In this document: in pieces, positions 1 through 11,536 of the stretch | Numbering within the stretch: the first letter of the stretch is position 1 | Layout: every line of letters begins with the position of its first letter | Source of the DNA: Mesodorylaimus sp. YZB2_4 | Taxonomy: Eukaryota > Nematoda > Enoplea > Dorylaimida > Dorylaimidae | Reading direction: 5' to 3' | Assembly (NCBI GenBank): GCA_030248295.1 | Contig: JASANH010001018.1 | Location: 124,001 to 188,000, forward strand | DNA length: 64,000 bases | Notes under the pieces: model-generated | What the model was told of the DNA's origin: nothing | Database searches by the model: none | Seen by the model: only the letters and a program-made list of their open reading frames with translations | Made by a program: the position numbers and the translations under genes

Positions 1-60
1 TCCCACGCCTGCCAGGCTTGGTTACACACTTAAAACCCCTCGTTTATAGGCCCGACTTCC
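1..60. repeat. End fragment of interspersed repeat family R1
   Basis: The first bases (TCCCACGCCTGCCAGGCTTG, then GTTACAC) resemble the tail of the better-preserved repeat copy at 51595-51780 (CTCCTACGCCAGCCAGGCCT, then GGTTACAC). The rest of the copy lies outside the window. The call rests on a short eye-made alignment. Confidence 0.35.
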
Positions 61-321
61 ATTGCCGTATTGGAAGGCGAGCAATTGCGACTCGTTAACC
101 CAGTTACTAGTTATCAAGGCGCTCTGACCATGACGACTCGAGGCGATACCATTTAGCTTGTAGTCCGCCATATATTCTATGTAGAAGATCCAGAGAAAAC
201 CAGTGATATCCCTGTGACATGCAAATTGGTATTGAAATAGTTTGCATGGTAGATAAGAGCGTGTCTGCCTTTTTCTTGGTCAGAATGGTGTTGTGACTTC
301 ACCGCGTGCGGTTGTAACCAA

Positions 322-1016
322 ACATGGATACACTATATGCGCCGGAGGCGCTGGATCGACTGCTTAGACACATCACGGTGCTGAAAACGGATGTCGCGAA
401 TGATATTACCTATTTGTGACATGAATATGCATGATATCGAAAAACGGACAACGGGATTGAGGAGGAAATAGGATGAGCTGGGCCGTTGAAAACGGGCACC
501 TCAATTTGTTAAATTTTTTAAGAATTCAAATTTCCCGCTCTGCAGGTACAGTAGGCCACTTACGTCAGCAAGTTGATGTCTGCTGGAGACGGTACTGAAA
601 GAATGACCAAAAAAGACTGAAAGCTGATAAAACATGAATTAAAACACATGCGAAGCAAGACTGAAATGATGTTGGTACGACTTTCATCGACTGAACACCT
701 GGGAAGGACTACAAGGGTTGTATTTATGCAAAATCTTGTATTCACTATAATCCCGCACATATCTACAGTACGCTGCCCACCTGCAAACTTTGACACAGCG
801 CGGGAAATTTAGATTCTTGAAAAATTTAACAAATCAAGGTGCCCGTTTGCAACGGCCCAACTCATCGTTTTTCCTCCTTAATACCGCTATCCGTTTTTTG
901 ATATCGTGTATACTCGCGTCACAAATAGGTAATATCATTCGCGACATCCGTTTTCAGCACCGTGATGTGTCTAAGCAGTCGATCCTGCGCCTTTGGCGCA
1001 TATAGTGTATCCATGT
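322..1016. mobile_element. Fold-back (long inverted repeat) element
   Basis: Bases 322-542 and 796-1016 are inverted copies of each other over about 220 bases. The outer ~100 bases differ at only a few positions; overall identity is roughly 89 percent by eye. Both arms begin ACATGGATACAC, and similarity stops abruptly there, so these look like element ends. A spacer of about 250 bases separates the arms. Each arm, read inward, opens with a frame starting MDTLYAP and continuing LLRHITVLKTDVANDITYL, then a stop in both copies, so the arms may derive from a coding exon. No transposase was found, so it would be non-autonomous or a duplicated-inverted fragment. Confidence 0.7.
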
Positions 1017-1804
1017 AACAAAAGACTCACGATTAGTTACCGTATGCTCACCAGGACCACCGAGCACGAGCGTGTTATACCTTCTTCATTCTGAGCAAAT
1101 AAGTCCTTCAGTGTATGGGAACCATTATGCCCGTACACGAGTATATTTGAGTTAAGACGATGTTAGGTACTTTTCGTGCAAAGAACTAACGGAAAAATCG
1201 GTTAGTGAAGTCTCAACAATGGGCATCAAAACTGCGCATCTCAATTATAAGCTGCATCGGACCCTGTTTGAAATTGTATAAGCTTCTGCGGTGCTACTGC
1301 AGAAGCGCAGAAATGTTGGAGGACTTCTACAGTATCTGTGCGGTAATAATGGGGTTTATGGCCTAAGCGGTTGCACTCTGGACATGGCACACGAACTGGA
1401 CAGTGAGGGATCAAGTGACCTGGCTGCTTGCAATATGTGCAAATTTGCTGAGAATTTGCTGATGCTCCATTCGGAGTTTTGTGCTTAAAGACTTCGGTCT
1501 CGACTATCTCCTAACGCCTGGGTGCGCTGGTTACATCAGCACGTTTATTTACACGCATGGTATCTCGAATCATCTTGTCACGAGATGACGACAGCACGTC
1601 TGGGTACGCTTTAGATGCTAGAGACTGCAATTGCGATGCGAATTCCTGAACTTATTCTGAATGACGCTTTCTGTTCCGAAATGGATCTACTCGCGTCTGC
1701 TCCGTGTCCTCGCGAATGTACAGTCGACGTAGGCGATTTCGAACCACCTGCCAACCAGCGCGCTCGCTATCCGGCCATTCAGAAAAATCGATCCAAGGCT
1801 GACC
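1017..1804. other. No gene seen
   Basis: Only short, compositionally random open frames are present. I see no supported gene, RNA or repeat. Confidence 0.5.
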
Positions 1805-2771
1805 TCAAAGATACAGATTCAAACCACGCACGCGATCGTGATCAGTCCAATCCATCATAGTCGCGCCATTTTCCAAAGCCACCAACCATGCTCTGAAATC
1901 TTGAGTAGGTAGATTCTCGAAAGGCGGAACCTCTGGCTTGATGGGGCGAAACGCTTTAGAAGCAACTGATGCTGTAGGCACACTCGACGAATAAGACTTC
2001 GGCTGTTGTGTAGCCGCTGTTCGTTGAAGAACGAACAGAAGCAATGATTCTGGAAGCTGCAAATGTGGTATGCAGTCTATGTTGTCTGAAACACGACTGA
2101 TCAGCAACCTACTGTTGAGCCAAACGCGCTTTCTAATCGCGAATCTCACCCTGGAGCTCCTTCTGCTTACAATGAGCGTGATGCAACTCTGTTCTGTCAA
2201 GTGACGCATGTTCTCCTCAATCGATGGTCGAAGCTGGTCGACATCGCGACGATTGAGTGGTGACGATTGTGACGCTGATCTTGAAGATGCACTGGATGAC
2301 GAGTGGATCCGGCGTTCGGAAAGTCACGTTCCATCTGCGCTAATCCCTCGCGAGAAGGTATCGGAGTCGGATTTTGAGCTGGAGAAAAAGACTGACCACG
2401 AGAACGATTGCCCATGGGTGGGTCGGCGTAAAGAAGATCGAACCTACAGCCGTCCAAAAAAGCATCATCAACCAAGAATTCGGGTTTAGACGAGCAATGT
2501 CTTCCCGAAAACGAGCGCGAATTCGAAAGATCAGTTCGTCTTGACCAATGCGAGAATGGTCCAAAAGATTGTCGAGAGCAATACCCTTGTGCTCGCAGAA
2601 ATTGATGAAGTACCTCTGAGGCAAACGATGCAGATCAGGAAGATAGTACTCCTGCGCGAGATTCACGTCATCAAGTCCTAACACTAGATTCGAACCATCG
2701 CCATCTCTCTCTGGCTGCCGATCGTGACCCAATTCGGATATCGAATATCTGACTGTTTGTGAATCAACCAT
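1805..2771 (-). mobile_element. Decayed gag-like retrotransposon fragment
   Basis: Three overlapping minus-strand frames (2340-2771, 2197-2475, 1805-2209) read as one protein broken by frameshifts. The first begins MVDSQTVRYSISELGHD and contains an LPQRYFINFCEHKG segment. The last ends with PPFENLPTQDFRAWLVALEN, a pattern like the start of a retroelement Gag capsid domain (a 'PxF.G....F..WL..FE' signature). No protease, reverse transcriptase or LTR is visible nearby. It is probably the 5' remnant of an LTR retroelement, but a decayed host gene cannot be excluded. Confidence 0.4.
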
Positions 2772-3559
2772 CTAACCCCCGCAAGACGAAGGGAACAGCT
2801 TGAATTCGCCGAAGAATCTGGCTATGGAAGCTTTGTTTATACGCGTAAATCGTAATTCTAGTCAACAAGTTTTGAAAATGGGAGACGAGAAACACGAGTT
2901 CGAAAATCCACGTATTCAATTTGTTGATCAATCAGCGGATCCATCGAATAATGCCAGCCTAGGATACAGGTACCGAAAATAAGACTTATGCTAATGAGCA
3001 ACCAGTTAGGCCATAAACCCCATCATCACCCCATCTGCTATCCATTGTCTGTGAGCTTCATACTCTATTTTGTCGATGTTGGGAAGCTCGTTCTAATCAA
3101 TGTGCATAACTTGCCTACCAACAAGCCTTTGTATATTATAAGCGCTGTCAAACCGTGTCTTCTAACCTTACTATTTTGTTTGCAGGTTCCTGATCTCTGT
3201 AATAGTTAAAATAAAGCAAAATCAATTGCTCGGACGTCATCTACGCATCCTACATGCAAACACACCGTTTATAAAGTCCTCAGTGACTCAGGATTGGATT
3301 ATTTCGTACTGCGCGCAATCTAATCTGCACACTTAAAAATACAGTCTACTGGAAATGCACACTAGCGGGCGAACTAACCAGAAGTTAGGGTCTGGGCTGT
3401 TGTATGTTGCCTTCTCATGTATGGCGCGTTTACGGAAAGCATAACCAAAGTTACTCGTACACCTAGCAGGCGTTCTTGTTAACCACGCTCTAAATATAAT
3501 ACGCCTCCAAACGTGCTTACAGTTAGTTTCTTCTCTACACCCACAGTGCATAGTCGACT
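2772..3559. other. Upstream region of the glycosyltransferase-like gene
   Basis: No gene is supported here. Just before the start codon at 3560, a pyrimidine-rich stretch ends in CTACACCCACAG, a plausible 3' splice acceptor 14 bases upstream of the ATG. Confidence 0.4.
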
Positions 3560-4690
3560 ATGGTCCGGTTACGTTTTTCCTTGCAGAAGTTCTTTGTACT
3601 ATCTGTAATTTTTGCGTCAAGTCATCTGATTATCTTTCGCTTACTTTTTCAACGGTTGTCTGCTCTGGATAGTTTCTTTGTATTCAAATGTACTTTTAAC
3701 GAGTCAGTTGACGTGTTCGAAATCGATGGCAAACCGATAATATGGCACTTTTGGCACAGCCCTAGTCCCCCACTGCATGTTCGCTTGTTGATCGAGGCTA
3801 TGCAGTGTCGGAATCCCGAATTCAAGTCAGTCCTCGTCCATTCGTCGACAATGTACCGTTATTTACCCGAACTGGAAGAAGTGCAAGCTGGTATCGATCA
3901 CTTGAGCAATCGATTTAAGTCGGAAGTATTCCGCATCGCCATACTGCTGCGCTATGGAGGTGTGTACTTGAATGTGGGCGCGTTCGCTTTGGACAAGATT
4001 TATCCACTTTTCGATTTCCTACGATATTACGACATCGTGAACCCTTATCGTAGCAGTCTTTTCAGCAGGGGATTGATCGGACCCACACGACATAATGTCA
4101 GCCTTTTTATAGCTTTATACGAAAATCAAATGAAAAAGCTGCGAAAACTTCATCGGCGATTTAAATCGAAGAAAAGTAGAAAAAATGTGAGAAAAGTGGG
4201 TATGAGCTCTCTTAAATTGGATGATCTGATCGATGTAGGAATAATCGATCGCGAAATTAGGTTTCGGGAAACTGCTTATCTGGGCTACGATGGACCAGAT
4301 ACTATTGACCAGTTGGAATCAGTGGGTTTGAGCGATTCGATCGATACACCCTGGGCTGAAGCCGAGAATATTCTTGGCTCCTTGAACTGGTCACCTGTCC
4401 TCCTTATGGATGGGGCCGCTCTACACCGAAAATTTTCTGATTTTGGAGACATCGATGATCTAATGCCCAAAAATCCCACAATATTCTCTGTTTTTGTCGG
4501 ATGTGCTTTGCTGGATTGTCGAGAAGAGTTTGAGAAATTCGTTGAAATGGGAGTGGAGACCACTAATCTAGGCCAGTTGAATGTGTCCATACTTTTAAAT
4601 TCCATGAGGAAAGTGAATATTAGTATTTGCCATCGAGTTAGGAAAGAATTTCTTTTTGATTTGAGCAAATATATAATATCGGACGAGTAA
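3560..4690 (+). CDS. DXD-type glycosyltransferase-like protein with degenerate DXD
   Basis: A single-exon frame of 376 residues. An N-terminal hydrophobic segment (about residues 10-30) looks like a Golgi signal anchor, giving a type II membrane protein. The fold signature of the sugar-binding (GT32/Gb3-synthase-like) transferases is visible: IIWHFWHS near residue 60, then RFKSEVFRIAILLRYGGVYL around residues 119-138. In active family members this is followed by D-x-D (typically YLDTD), which binds the metal and nucleotide sugar; here it reads YLNVG, so both acids are gone. A Lys/Arg-rich insert (KKLRKLHRRFKSKKSRKNVR) lies near residue 195. The start is favoured by a splice-acceptor-like CCACAG 14 bases upstream. 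It may be a pseudoenzyme. The family call is moderate, and the exact substrate is unknown. Confidence 0.65.
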   Translation: MVRLRFSLQKFFVLSVIFASSHLIIFRLLFQRLSALDSFFVFKCTFNESVDVFEIDGKPIIWHFWHSPSPPLHVRLLIEAMQCRNPEFKSVLVHSSTMYRYLPELEEVQAGIDHLSNRFKSEVFRIAILLRYGGVYLNVGAFALDKIYPLFDFLRYYDIVNPYRSSLFSRGLIGPTRHNVSLFIALYENQMKKLRKLHRRFKSKKSRKNVRKVGMSSLKLDDLIDVGIIDREIRFRETAYLGYDGPDTIDQLESVGLSDSIDTPWAEAENILGSLNWSPVLLMDGAALHRKFSDFGDIDDLMPKNPTIFSVFVGCALLDCREEFEKFVEMGVETTNLGQLNVSILLNSMRKVNISICHRVRKEFLFDLSKYIISDE

Positions 4691-6653
4691 GTGGAGGAAA
4701 GTCAGGGAAGTGATTGCCTGAAAGATTAATTTCTTGCTTGATGGGAGGCCATTCCATGTTTTTATTGCAAGTTATTATGTATGTGATTAGAATAATGTGG
4801 GCATGTTTTATCCGCGTGTCAAATTCACGGTGAAAAAATTGCTCCATTTTACACTCAAGTAGGAGTCGAACCTTCCACGAACCTTATTCACGCATTTAAA
4901 ACTTCAAAGGAATCCCGCCCTGAAGGGTAATTAAAACTGATTTCTAGTTTTTTGGAGTGTTTTAATAAAGGGACAAATAAGAAAAACTTGAACCCTTGGG
5001 AGAAAATTCAAAAGTCATGGAAGGGAGAGTTTTCAAGAGAGCCTGCATCTGCTGATTACACTGATCATTAGTGATGCGCAGTGGTTTTCTCAGGGCACAT
5101 ATTGGCGAATACCAATGGTCAAACGGCCCTGGCCTCCACGACATAGCTTCTGTGTGACCTGCGCGTATGCGTGTGTCCCTATAGTGCATTTGAACTAGAA
5201 GGTGCTTTTGCGTTTGACAATGCAAGCATTCTAATAAGACGCATTCCTTGCACTTTCCATCACCGCCACTTCGACTGTCCTCCTAATTGCTCTGCTTCCT
5301 GTCACTGTCAATCATTTTCTTCCAAATGAATCGTCGCTTTGCCTTATTTTCTCCTAGTCTGCTAATGCCCGACGTCATTGGCGAGTCAGCGTGCTCAGAT
5401 AATAGTTTGGGTGTTCATGTTTGAAAAATGTCTAAAAATCGATTTCAGATAATGGTCTCTATATCTTGGCATTTGATGAAAAAAGGGGATCAGAATGCAT
5501 TGAAAAAAGTTGTGCAAGGTTATGAGTTTTGAATGAATTCGTGCCACTACCTTTTTTGTGTCTCTGAGGTGACGCAAAATAATATAATTACACCAACATA
5601 TGCCAAATATTAATACGAGCATGGATGTGTTCTGACTATGCGAGGACCATATAGCGTGCGATAACTATGGGAACTGTTGCATCGAGCCAAAAAAGAAATT
5701 AGCAGTCAACTTATCTACCCCACAACCAGCTTCGTAAATTCGATTATTATCGTGAGTTACTCGGTCGCAGGAGTACAAGTCTCATCAAAATCGAATCCTA
5801 TAGAAGATAAGTTTCCTCCAATTTAGTCCCAGAAAACTCTGTTTCTTTTAAAAAACCGTTAGTAATATAGCAATGACAAGATGATGAAGCGTTTTTGCCA
5901 AGCAGGTCGTTTATCATGCATTCACGCGTTTCTGGGCGTTTTAGAATCCATTATCCATTTTTTTGCTCCCTTTTGGCTCTTATTTACGTTTATTGCTCAA
6001 CACTGGTGATAAGGACTCGGTGCCGAGTGTCCGCCCGCAGCCTAAACTGACACCCCATTCCTCACTTGAAGAGCTCTTATGCTAGCTCGTTTCAAGTTCG
6101 TATTTTGAGCTAAAATGCCGGATCTGGGAGTGAAGCCGTACTTGTTTGACGTCCTGCTTTTCTTCCGCTCCATTGATAAATGATAGCGCTATGGCAACAT
6201 GACTTGAGCTCCTACCGTACCTTCGGCGTCCCTTGCGTTTCGCGAATGATAAACAGTTCAACGAAGCAAAGGTTGAAATCCGAGCTCGATCCGCACTACG
6301 TCATGGAGCAGACCGGCTTTGTGCGAAGGATATGCCCGTTAATCAATGAGTGATTGTGCTGACGTGTTCGGAGTATTTTAGGACGGAATGCGAGCAAGAC
6401 TGCCACATATTAGTACAGATTCGAACAGTGCATTCAATCCTAACGTGGCAAGACAATGTAAAATTATGTTATCATTTCAAATCGCCCGTCATGAAGTTGG
6501 AGGCAAACGGATGGACACATACAGTATGCGTATCTAGTGCTGACTTCATTCATATTAGGCAGATAGTGTTGTGCTAAGATAACCACAAAGTTGACTCACA
6601 TGCCTTATTGCCCTAAATACCTTTTATCATTGTGCGCATGCTTCACCTTGCGA
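4691..6653. other. No gene seen
   Basis: About 2 kb of AT-rich DNA with only short random frames on both strands. I see nothing that supports a gene or a structured element. Confidence 0.45.
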
Positions 6654-7391
6654 TCAACGACGAGCTGGCCAAGCGGCCGCCTCTTGGTCTGATCGCTTGC
6701 CAGCCCAGGCGTAGAATTTCCTTTTCTCCGGCGACTCGTGTTGGTCGTGGCCATCTTCGGATCGTTTTCCAGCCCAGGCGTAAAATTTTCGTTTTTCTGG
6801 TGATTCCTGGTGCTCATCTTCGGACCTCTTGCCAGCCCAAGCGTAGAACTTCCGCTTGTCCGGACTCTCCAAAGCTTCCGGATCGGGCCTCTTGCCAGCC
6901 CAGGCATAGAACTTACGCTTTTCGGGGGTATCTTGCTGCTCATCGGCCTCGGATCGCTTGCCGGCCCAGGCGTAGAACTTGCGTTTTTCCGGGTTCTCGT
7001 GCTGATCTTCGTTTTCGGATCGTTTTCCGGCCCAAGCGTAGAATTTGCGTTTTTCTACACCCTGATCGTCTTGCTCGTTCTCATGTTCCTCCGCCGATCG
7101 CTTTCCCGCCCAGGCGTAGAAACGACGTTTCGCGCCGCCGGATCGCTTTCCGGCCCATGCGTAGAACTTACGTTTAGACAGGTCGTGTTCATCGTCGTCA
7201 CTTCCCAATTGCGCATCATTTCCCTCGGATCGTTTGCCCGCCCACGCGTAGAATTTTCGTTTTGATTTTTCATCACCCACCTCTTTTTCATCTTGAGCCG
7301 CGTGTTGCTGCGGTTGCGAATCGGCCGCTGCTTGATGAATGACCACGAAAGCTACGGCTGAAACGACGAACAATGCCAGGCGCCCGTTCAT
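6654..7391 (-). CDS. Kinin-type neuropeptide precursor (nine FYAWA-amide copies)
   Basis: A single-exon frame of 245 residues. Residues 1-23 (MNGRLALFVVSAVAFVVIHQ plus AAA) form a signal peptide. The body holds nine copies of a (K/R)FYAWAGKR unit, each bounded by KR/KRK/KRR and followed by Gly-Lys-Arg: the Gly donates a C-terminal amide, and the basic residues are prohormone convertase sites. Predicted products are KFYAWA-amide or FYAWA-amide (eight Lys, one Arg variant). The spacers are acidic (SEDEHQESPE and similar). The FxxWA-amide end matches the arthropod/mollusc (leuco)kinin pattern FxxW(G/A/S)-amide; kinins act on a G-protein-coupled receptor in diuretic and gut control in insects. 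CTTTTTTCAG, 34 bases before the ATG, looks like a splice acceptor. The precursor nature is very clear; kinin membership is inferred from the C-terminus. Confidence 0.9.
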   Translation of the reverse strand: MNGRLALFVVSAVAFVVIHQAAADSQPQQHAAQDEKEVGDEKSKRKFYAWAGKRSEGNDAQLGSDDDEHDLSKRKFYAWAGKRSGGAKRRFYAWAGKRSAEEHENEQDDQGVEKRKFYAWAGKRSENEDQHENPEKRKFYAWAGKRSEADEQQDTPEKRKFYAWAGKRPDPEALESPDKRKFYAWAGKRSEDEHQESPEKRKFYAWAGKRSEDGHDQHESPEKRKFYAWAGKRSDQEAAAWPARR

Positions 7392-9575
7392 TTTTGGACA
7401 ATCGACGGTCGATTTGGTTCCGTTACTGAAAAAAGCACATCCGCCTTGAAAAGATTTGTTACAACTAGCATCTTAGGATTAAATCTAGGATTGAAAGCTA
7501 GCCATCGTTTATTACGTAGGCCATATAGAGACAACCAATCGCCACCTCGCACGCCTCGAGAAGGACGCTTAGTGTCCGCGGGGACTCGTTTTAATTTGTC
7601 CACGGTCAAAAATGTTTGAGTCGAAATGGACAGCCAAATTGAAAATTCTTGCCTCTCGTCTTACGTACATGAAACTTGGCAGCTTACAAAGCTTGTACAC
7701 GCCAAAAGACTTATCGTTCGACGGCCGGTCACGCGGTCTGCACAAACACGCATGATTAAATTCCCATTTTTCATCCCAGTTTTGATAAAATGCGTGGGTC
7801 GTGACTTGTTATTAGCCGGCGGGACTGGATATCAGCACTGCGTAGTCCAGCTAGCTAGCTAACGCGGACTGACAACTGCCTCCAGAAGACTTAGGACATT
7901 GGGCCGGAGGTAGCCTGGTTTAAAATTAATGCAGGACAAAGTGTGACGCTGGGAATGAACCCCGCATCACTCAACCAGCCTACGGTAAGCATCAAGATAA
8001 ACGTGTTATGGCCAACAACTAGCCATGCAATCCGTTGAGACAACGGACCAGCTCCTGGTCGCCGAGCGAAATGGGACATACGGCCTGCTCTGGCCTATAT
8101 GAACGGGTGGAACAAGAGGACAGATTGGCAGCAGGTTCTAGATCGCTTGGTGACCAGACATTGGTCTCCAACGCCGCAAATCGCCTCGCGGACCCTCGTC
8201 GGCAAAGTATCTATGGCGTCCTAGAAATACGGTGAATAATGTATATGGCTCCGGGCGTAGGACGAGACGACCAAACTAGAGTTATTCGTTCCGCGCGTAG
8301 ACACATGTGTCCAGCGTAAAACTTACGATCCGACGGAAACTTTTCCTTGTACAAGTGCAAGACGATTTCCTGACGAATGTTCTGTTCAAGAGGAAGCTAG
8401 AAAGGGTGAGAGGGACTCGAGTTTCTCCTCAGTGAACCAGGACCTCTTCAATTTGACAAACTGTCCTATCGCAAGACATGATTCACAGGCCAATCAATCA
8501 CCAAATATCTCAGGGTGTCTGTCCTTCACTTACTAGCAGTCCGTCCAGGGTCGACAGGGTCGTTTCCCAACCAGGTCTGATTAGCATACGGGCAACTGTC
8601 AAGATGGGCGGGCTGTCATATGTACACGGCCCTTCCTCAATATATAAAATCGGGTAGGTGAGCTAGACTGAAAAAAAAGTTAATCGGACACCTTATTTTT
8701 TGGTCATGGGATACAAGCATCGCGCAGTTGTTCGCACGAATCAGAGCGAAACATCGCAGCAATCGATCCGGGTTAGAAACAGTCCAAATGCCCAGTGTTC
8801 ACTACTCTCTTGAGCAACAGCTAGATTTGTCGGGAGGGGGTCAGTATCGTATTAGACGGCTATCGGCTACTGCATGCATGGATTATACATAGGTAGCACT
8901 CATCAGTCATCACGACGTCCACTCTGAGCAAGGATACGCCAAGTTCAACAAATCTAATGCATAGAATATGCGCGTTTGATGAAATTGTATAAAGGTCTAC
9001 TCGATTAGGTGATAGGGCTATGGTCGAGCTGGGTGCTTGTAATTTAGCCTCTGCACCCGGCCCGGGTTCATCATTATTGGAGGGTAGGGTGATAGACCGA
9101 TAAGTCGTAGCAGCTTGGCCAAAGCGCAAATCGCCAACTGAACGAGACTTTCAATCAAATAAAACATTTATGCCTCGGCCGAGTCAATGTTTGCTCAAAG
9201 TACATGAGTGAGTGAGCCGGGGAAACATTTGTGAAAGCAACGATCGATGCTTTATATCGATATGGTGTACCCTTCCTGTTCACTAACCCTATCCTCGGTC
9301 GAACGAGCTTAGGTCCTTATGAATTATCCCCGGCATAAGCCTGGTGCATAAATGGCTGTGCCTATGTCCGCATCGATCCCGGTCACATGCAGCTCAGGCG
9401 ACCTAATAAACTTAGAATACGCGGTTCTTGCGCGACCAGGATTTGACGCAGCATCTGTTTCAGTCAGTGGGGGCATTTGTGGTTTGTGCGTCTGATATGC
9501 CTGATACGCCCAATCACTTCCTTCCGTTACCGGACCTCCAATTTACTCATCGCGGTGGGGTGTCGATCTCTACAA
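7392..9575. other. No gene seen
   Basis: Only short frames without recognisable domains occur here. The part next to 7392 is the presumed promoter or 5' leader of the kinin precursor gene. Confidence 0.4.
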
Positions 9576-9926
9576 ATGAGCAAAACTCACTCAAGCAAAG
9601 GACACAGCGACAGAAAGAGGGTCTGGCACTCATTGGCCACTGATTCACATAATTGCCAGGAAAGTGCAAGTTCGGACGTTTCCTCTAGCACGCAATTTCC
9701 AAGCCCCCTTCGAAGCTTCTTGCTATACCGACAGGTTTCTGATTTCACACACGAAGGCCAGACCATATCTAGAAACTACTGGCAAGAGGGACTTTGCCAA
9801 GGTTCAGACGTCATGGCCACGAAGAACAAGCGCCTTTTTTCGGAAACGTGTTCATCGAAGATGATGCGAATCGTCAAGACGACCAAGCTGGACGACAAGG
9901 GCGCGCTTTCCCAAGCAGAACTGTGA
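9576..9926 (+). CDS. Possible small unknown protein
   Basis: An open frame of 116 codons starting MSKTHSSKGHSDRKRVW and ending DDKGALSQAEL. It is Ser/Lys/Arg-rich, with no signal peptide, membrane segment or known motif. No splice signals, neighbours or repeats support or exclude it. It could be a chance frame and is listed only because its composition is less random than its surroundings. Confidence 0.15.
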   Translation: MSKTHSSKGHSDRKRVWHSLATDSHNCQESASSDVSSSTQFPSPLRSFLLYRQVSDFTHEGQTISRNYWQEGLCQGSDVMATKNKRLFSETCSSKMMRIVKTTKLDDKGALSQAEL

Positions 9927-10980
9927 ATTGTATTCCGTTTCAGTTGTGTAGGCACCCGAACTGATCGCCCTACTGACTTTATATAATTTGAACAAAAGAC
10001 CCTTAGAATCTTTTGATATATCTAGTCATGGCTCTAACCGTGTGATCACAAAAGACATAAATTGACTTTTAACAGGTACAAAAGGTGTTGCGACAAGTGG
10101 GCACAATCAAGTGGCTGGCCAAAACTTTTCCAAAAGAAGAACCCTTTCAGCTAATATCTTGTCCCCCGTTCGTTGAAGAAAGAGATTTGAAGAGGCGGAA
10201 AACAAAATAGGTTCATAAAGTTTCATTAATTCAATAAAACGTTGCCATGTGCGTTTGATGGCAATCAAATAGCGTCACACAAGTCTAGCCTTATATTTGT
10301 TTTAGTGCGCTTAGAGCGCTTACGCACTTCGTATCGCCTTACTTTACGCTTTCTTTGCTGAAAGCCAGCGAAAAACGACAAATTGCCTTCTTGGACACGT
10401 GAATGCTTGATTGTCAAAATCACATGAGGATCCAATTATACGCTGAGTTTATTAAAATGCTTACCTAAGTCCGTATTTTTAGAAAACGTGGGAGGGCATG
10501 GACAGGTCTCGAAAATTCAATAACATTTCACTTCCATTTTCCTACACAATACCCGAGGAGCAAAATATCCATTCTCACAATCAGTCACAACATCAATTAT
10601 CTTTAGTTTTTATGTTAATAACCGCGTTGGCCAGACGAGGCCCTTTATCGCACTAATGACGAATGGGCAGATCAACCGAACGTAGGACTGCCCTCCAGGG
10701 TCCTCACCTACCCTTTGACATTTTCAATTGAAAAGTCGTTGATCTTTCTTTGGAAATCGAACAAGTGATATCCCAACATAGCAGTCTGAAACACTACAGC
10801 ATCCTAAGAAACTGTACTGTTAGCTACTAGCCAGTAAGGATAATTCATTGATTCTGAAAACATTCAAGCGCTGTGAACGTTAGATTTACGGGCAGCATGC
10901 TGACGCCGACTGGCACGAGGCTGGGGTGCTTCTTTCTCTTCCTTATTTTTGACTGTAAATAAGAGCATCGCCTAATCTCT

Positions 10981-11040
10981 GAGGTGACCCAGCGGGCTGG
11001 CAACGCGAACATTTGTGATGGGTTCGACTCCCTCCTGGCT
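10981..11040 (+). repeat. tRNA-like (SINE head) remnant
   Basis: The segment carries a B-box-like GGTTCGACTCC at about 11020 and an A-box-like TGACCCAGCGGGCTGGCAAC about 25 bases upstream, the layout of an RNA polymerase III promoter. The acceptor stem does not pair, so it is not a working tRNA gene. It is probably the head of a tRNA-derived SINE. Confidence 0.4.
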
Positions 11041-11507
11041 GTAAACAATGTATGCGTTGACCCGAGTTTGACGCGCGCATACATAAAGCGTATGCATAAG
11101 ATACGTGTAAAAGCGGATGAGCCATCCGTCAAATACACGCAGCTTCTAAAGAATGAGTATATAATGCATGTTTGAACGCTGACAGATGTGACATGTGGTG
11201 AGATACTGTTTGTGACTTGGACCAGAGTACTGTGTGCATGCGTACTGTATGATATCGAGTGCGTCACATGTTACATTCACCTCAAAGATTGGGTCTTCCA
11301 TAGTCAGAAATTCACCGTTTGTTGGCAAGGTCGCGGGGCTTAGGCACTCCTCATCAATCTGGGACTCGGACTGCTAGTGGTCAAATACTGGTGAAGCATC
11401 GACCTGACTGGTTGACACCCCACCGTTTCTCTGCGGCCACCCTCGAGAGACCTGATCATCTACAGAAACACTGCCAGCTGCGGCCTATGTCCAGGTGCTG
11501 GCGTCTG

Positions 11508-11536
11508 AATCTGTATATTATACATATATACAGATT
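11508..11536. repeat. Short perfect hairpin
   Basis: AATCTGTATAT (11508-11518) and ATATACAGATT (11526-11536) are perfect inverted copies around a 7-base loop. No terminator role can be assigned in a eukaryote. Confidence 0.6.

Noticed and set aside
6632-7265. Long plus-strand frames opposite the kinin precursor (181 and 151 codons)
   Set aside because: They are mirror readings of the repetitive kinin units; the repeats keep all frames open. Only the minus frame has a signal peptide and processing sites.
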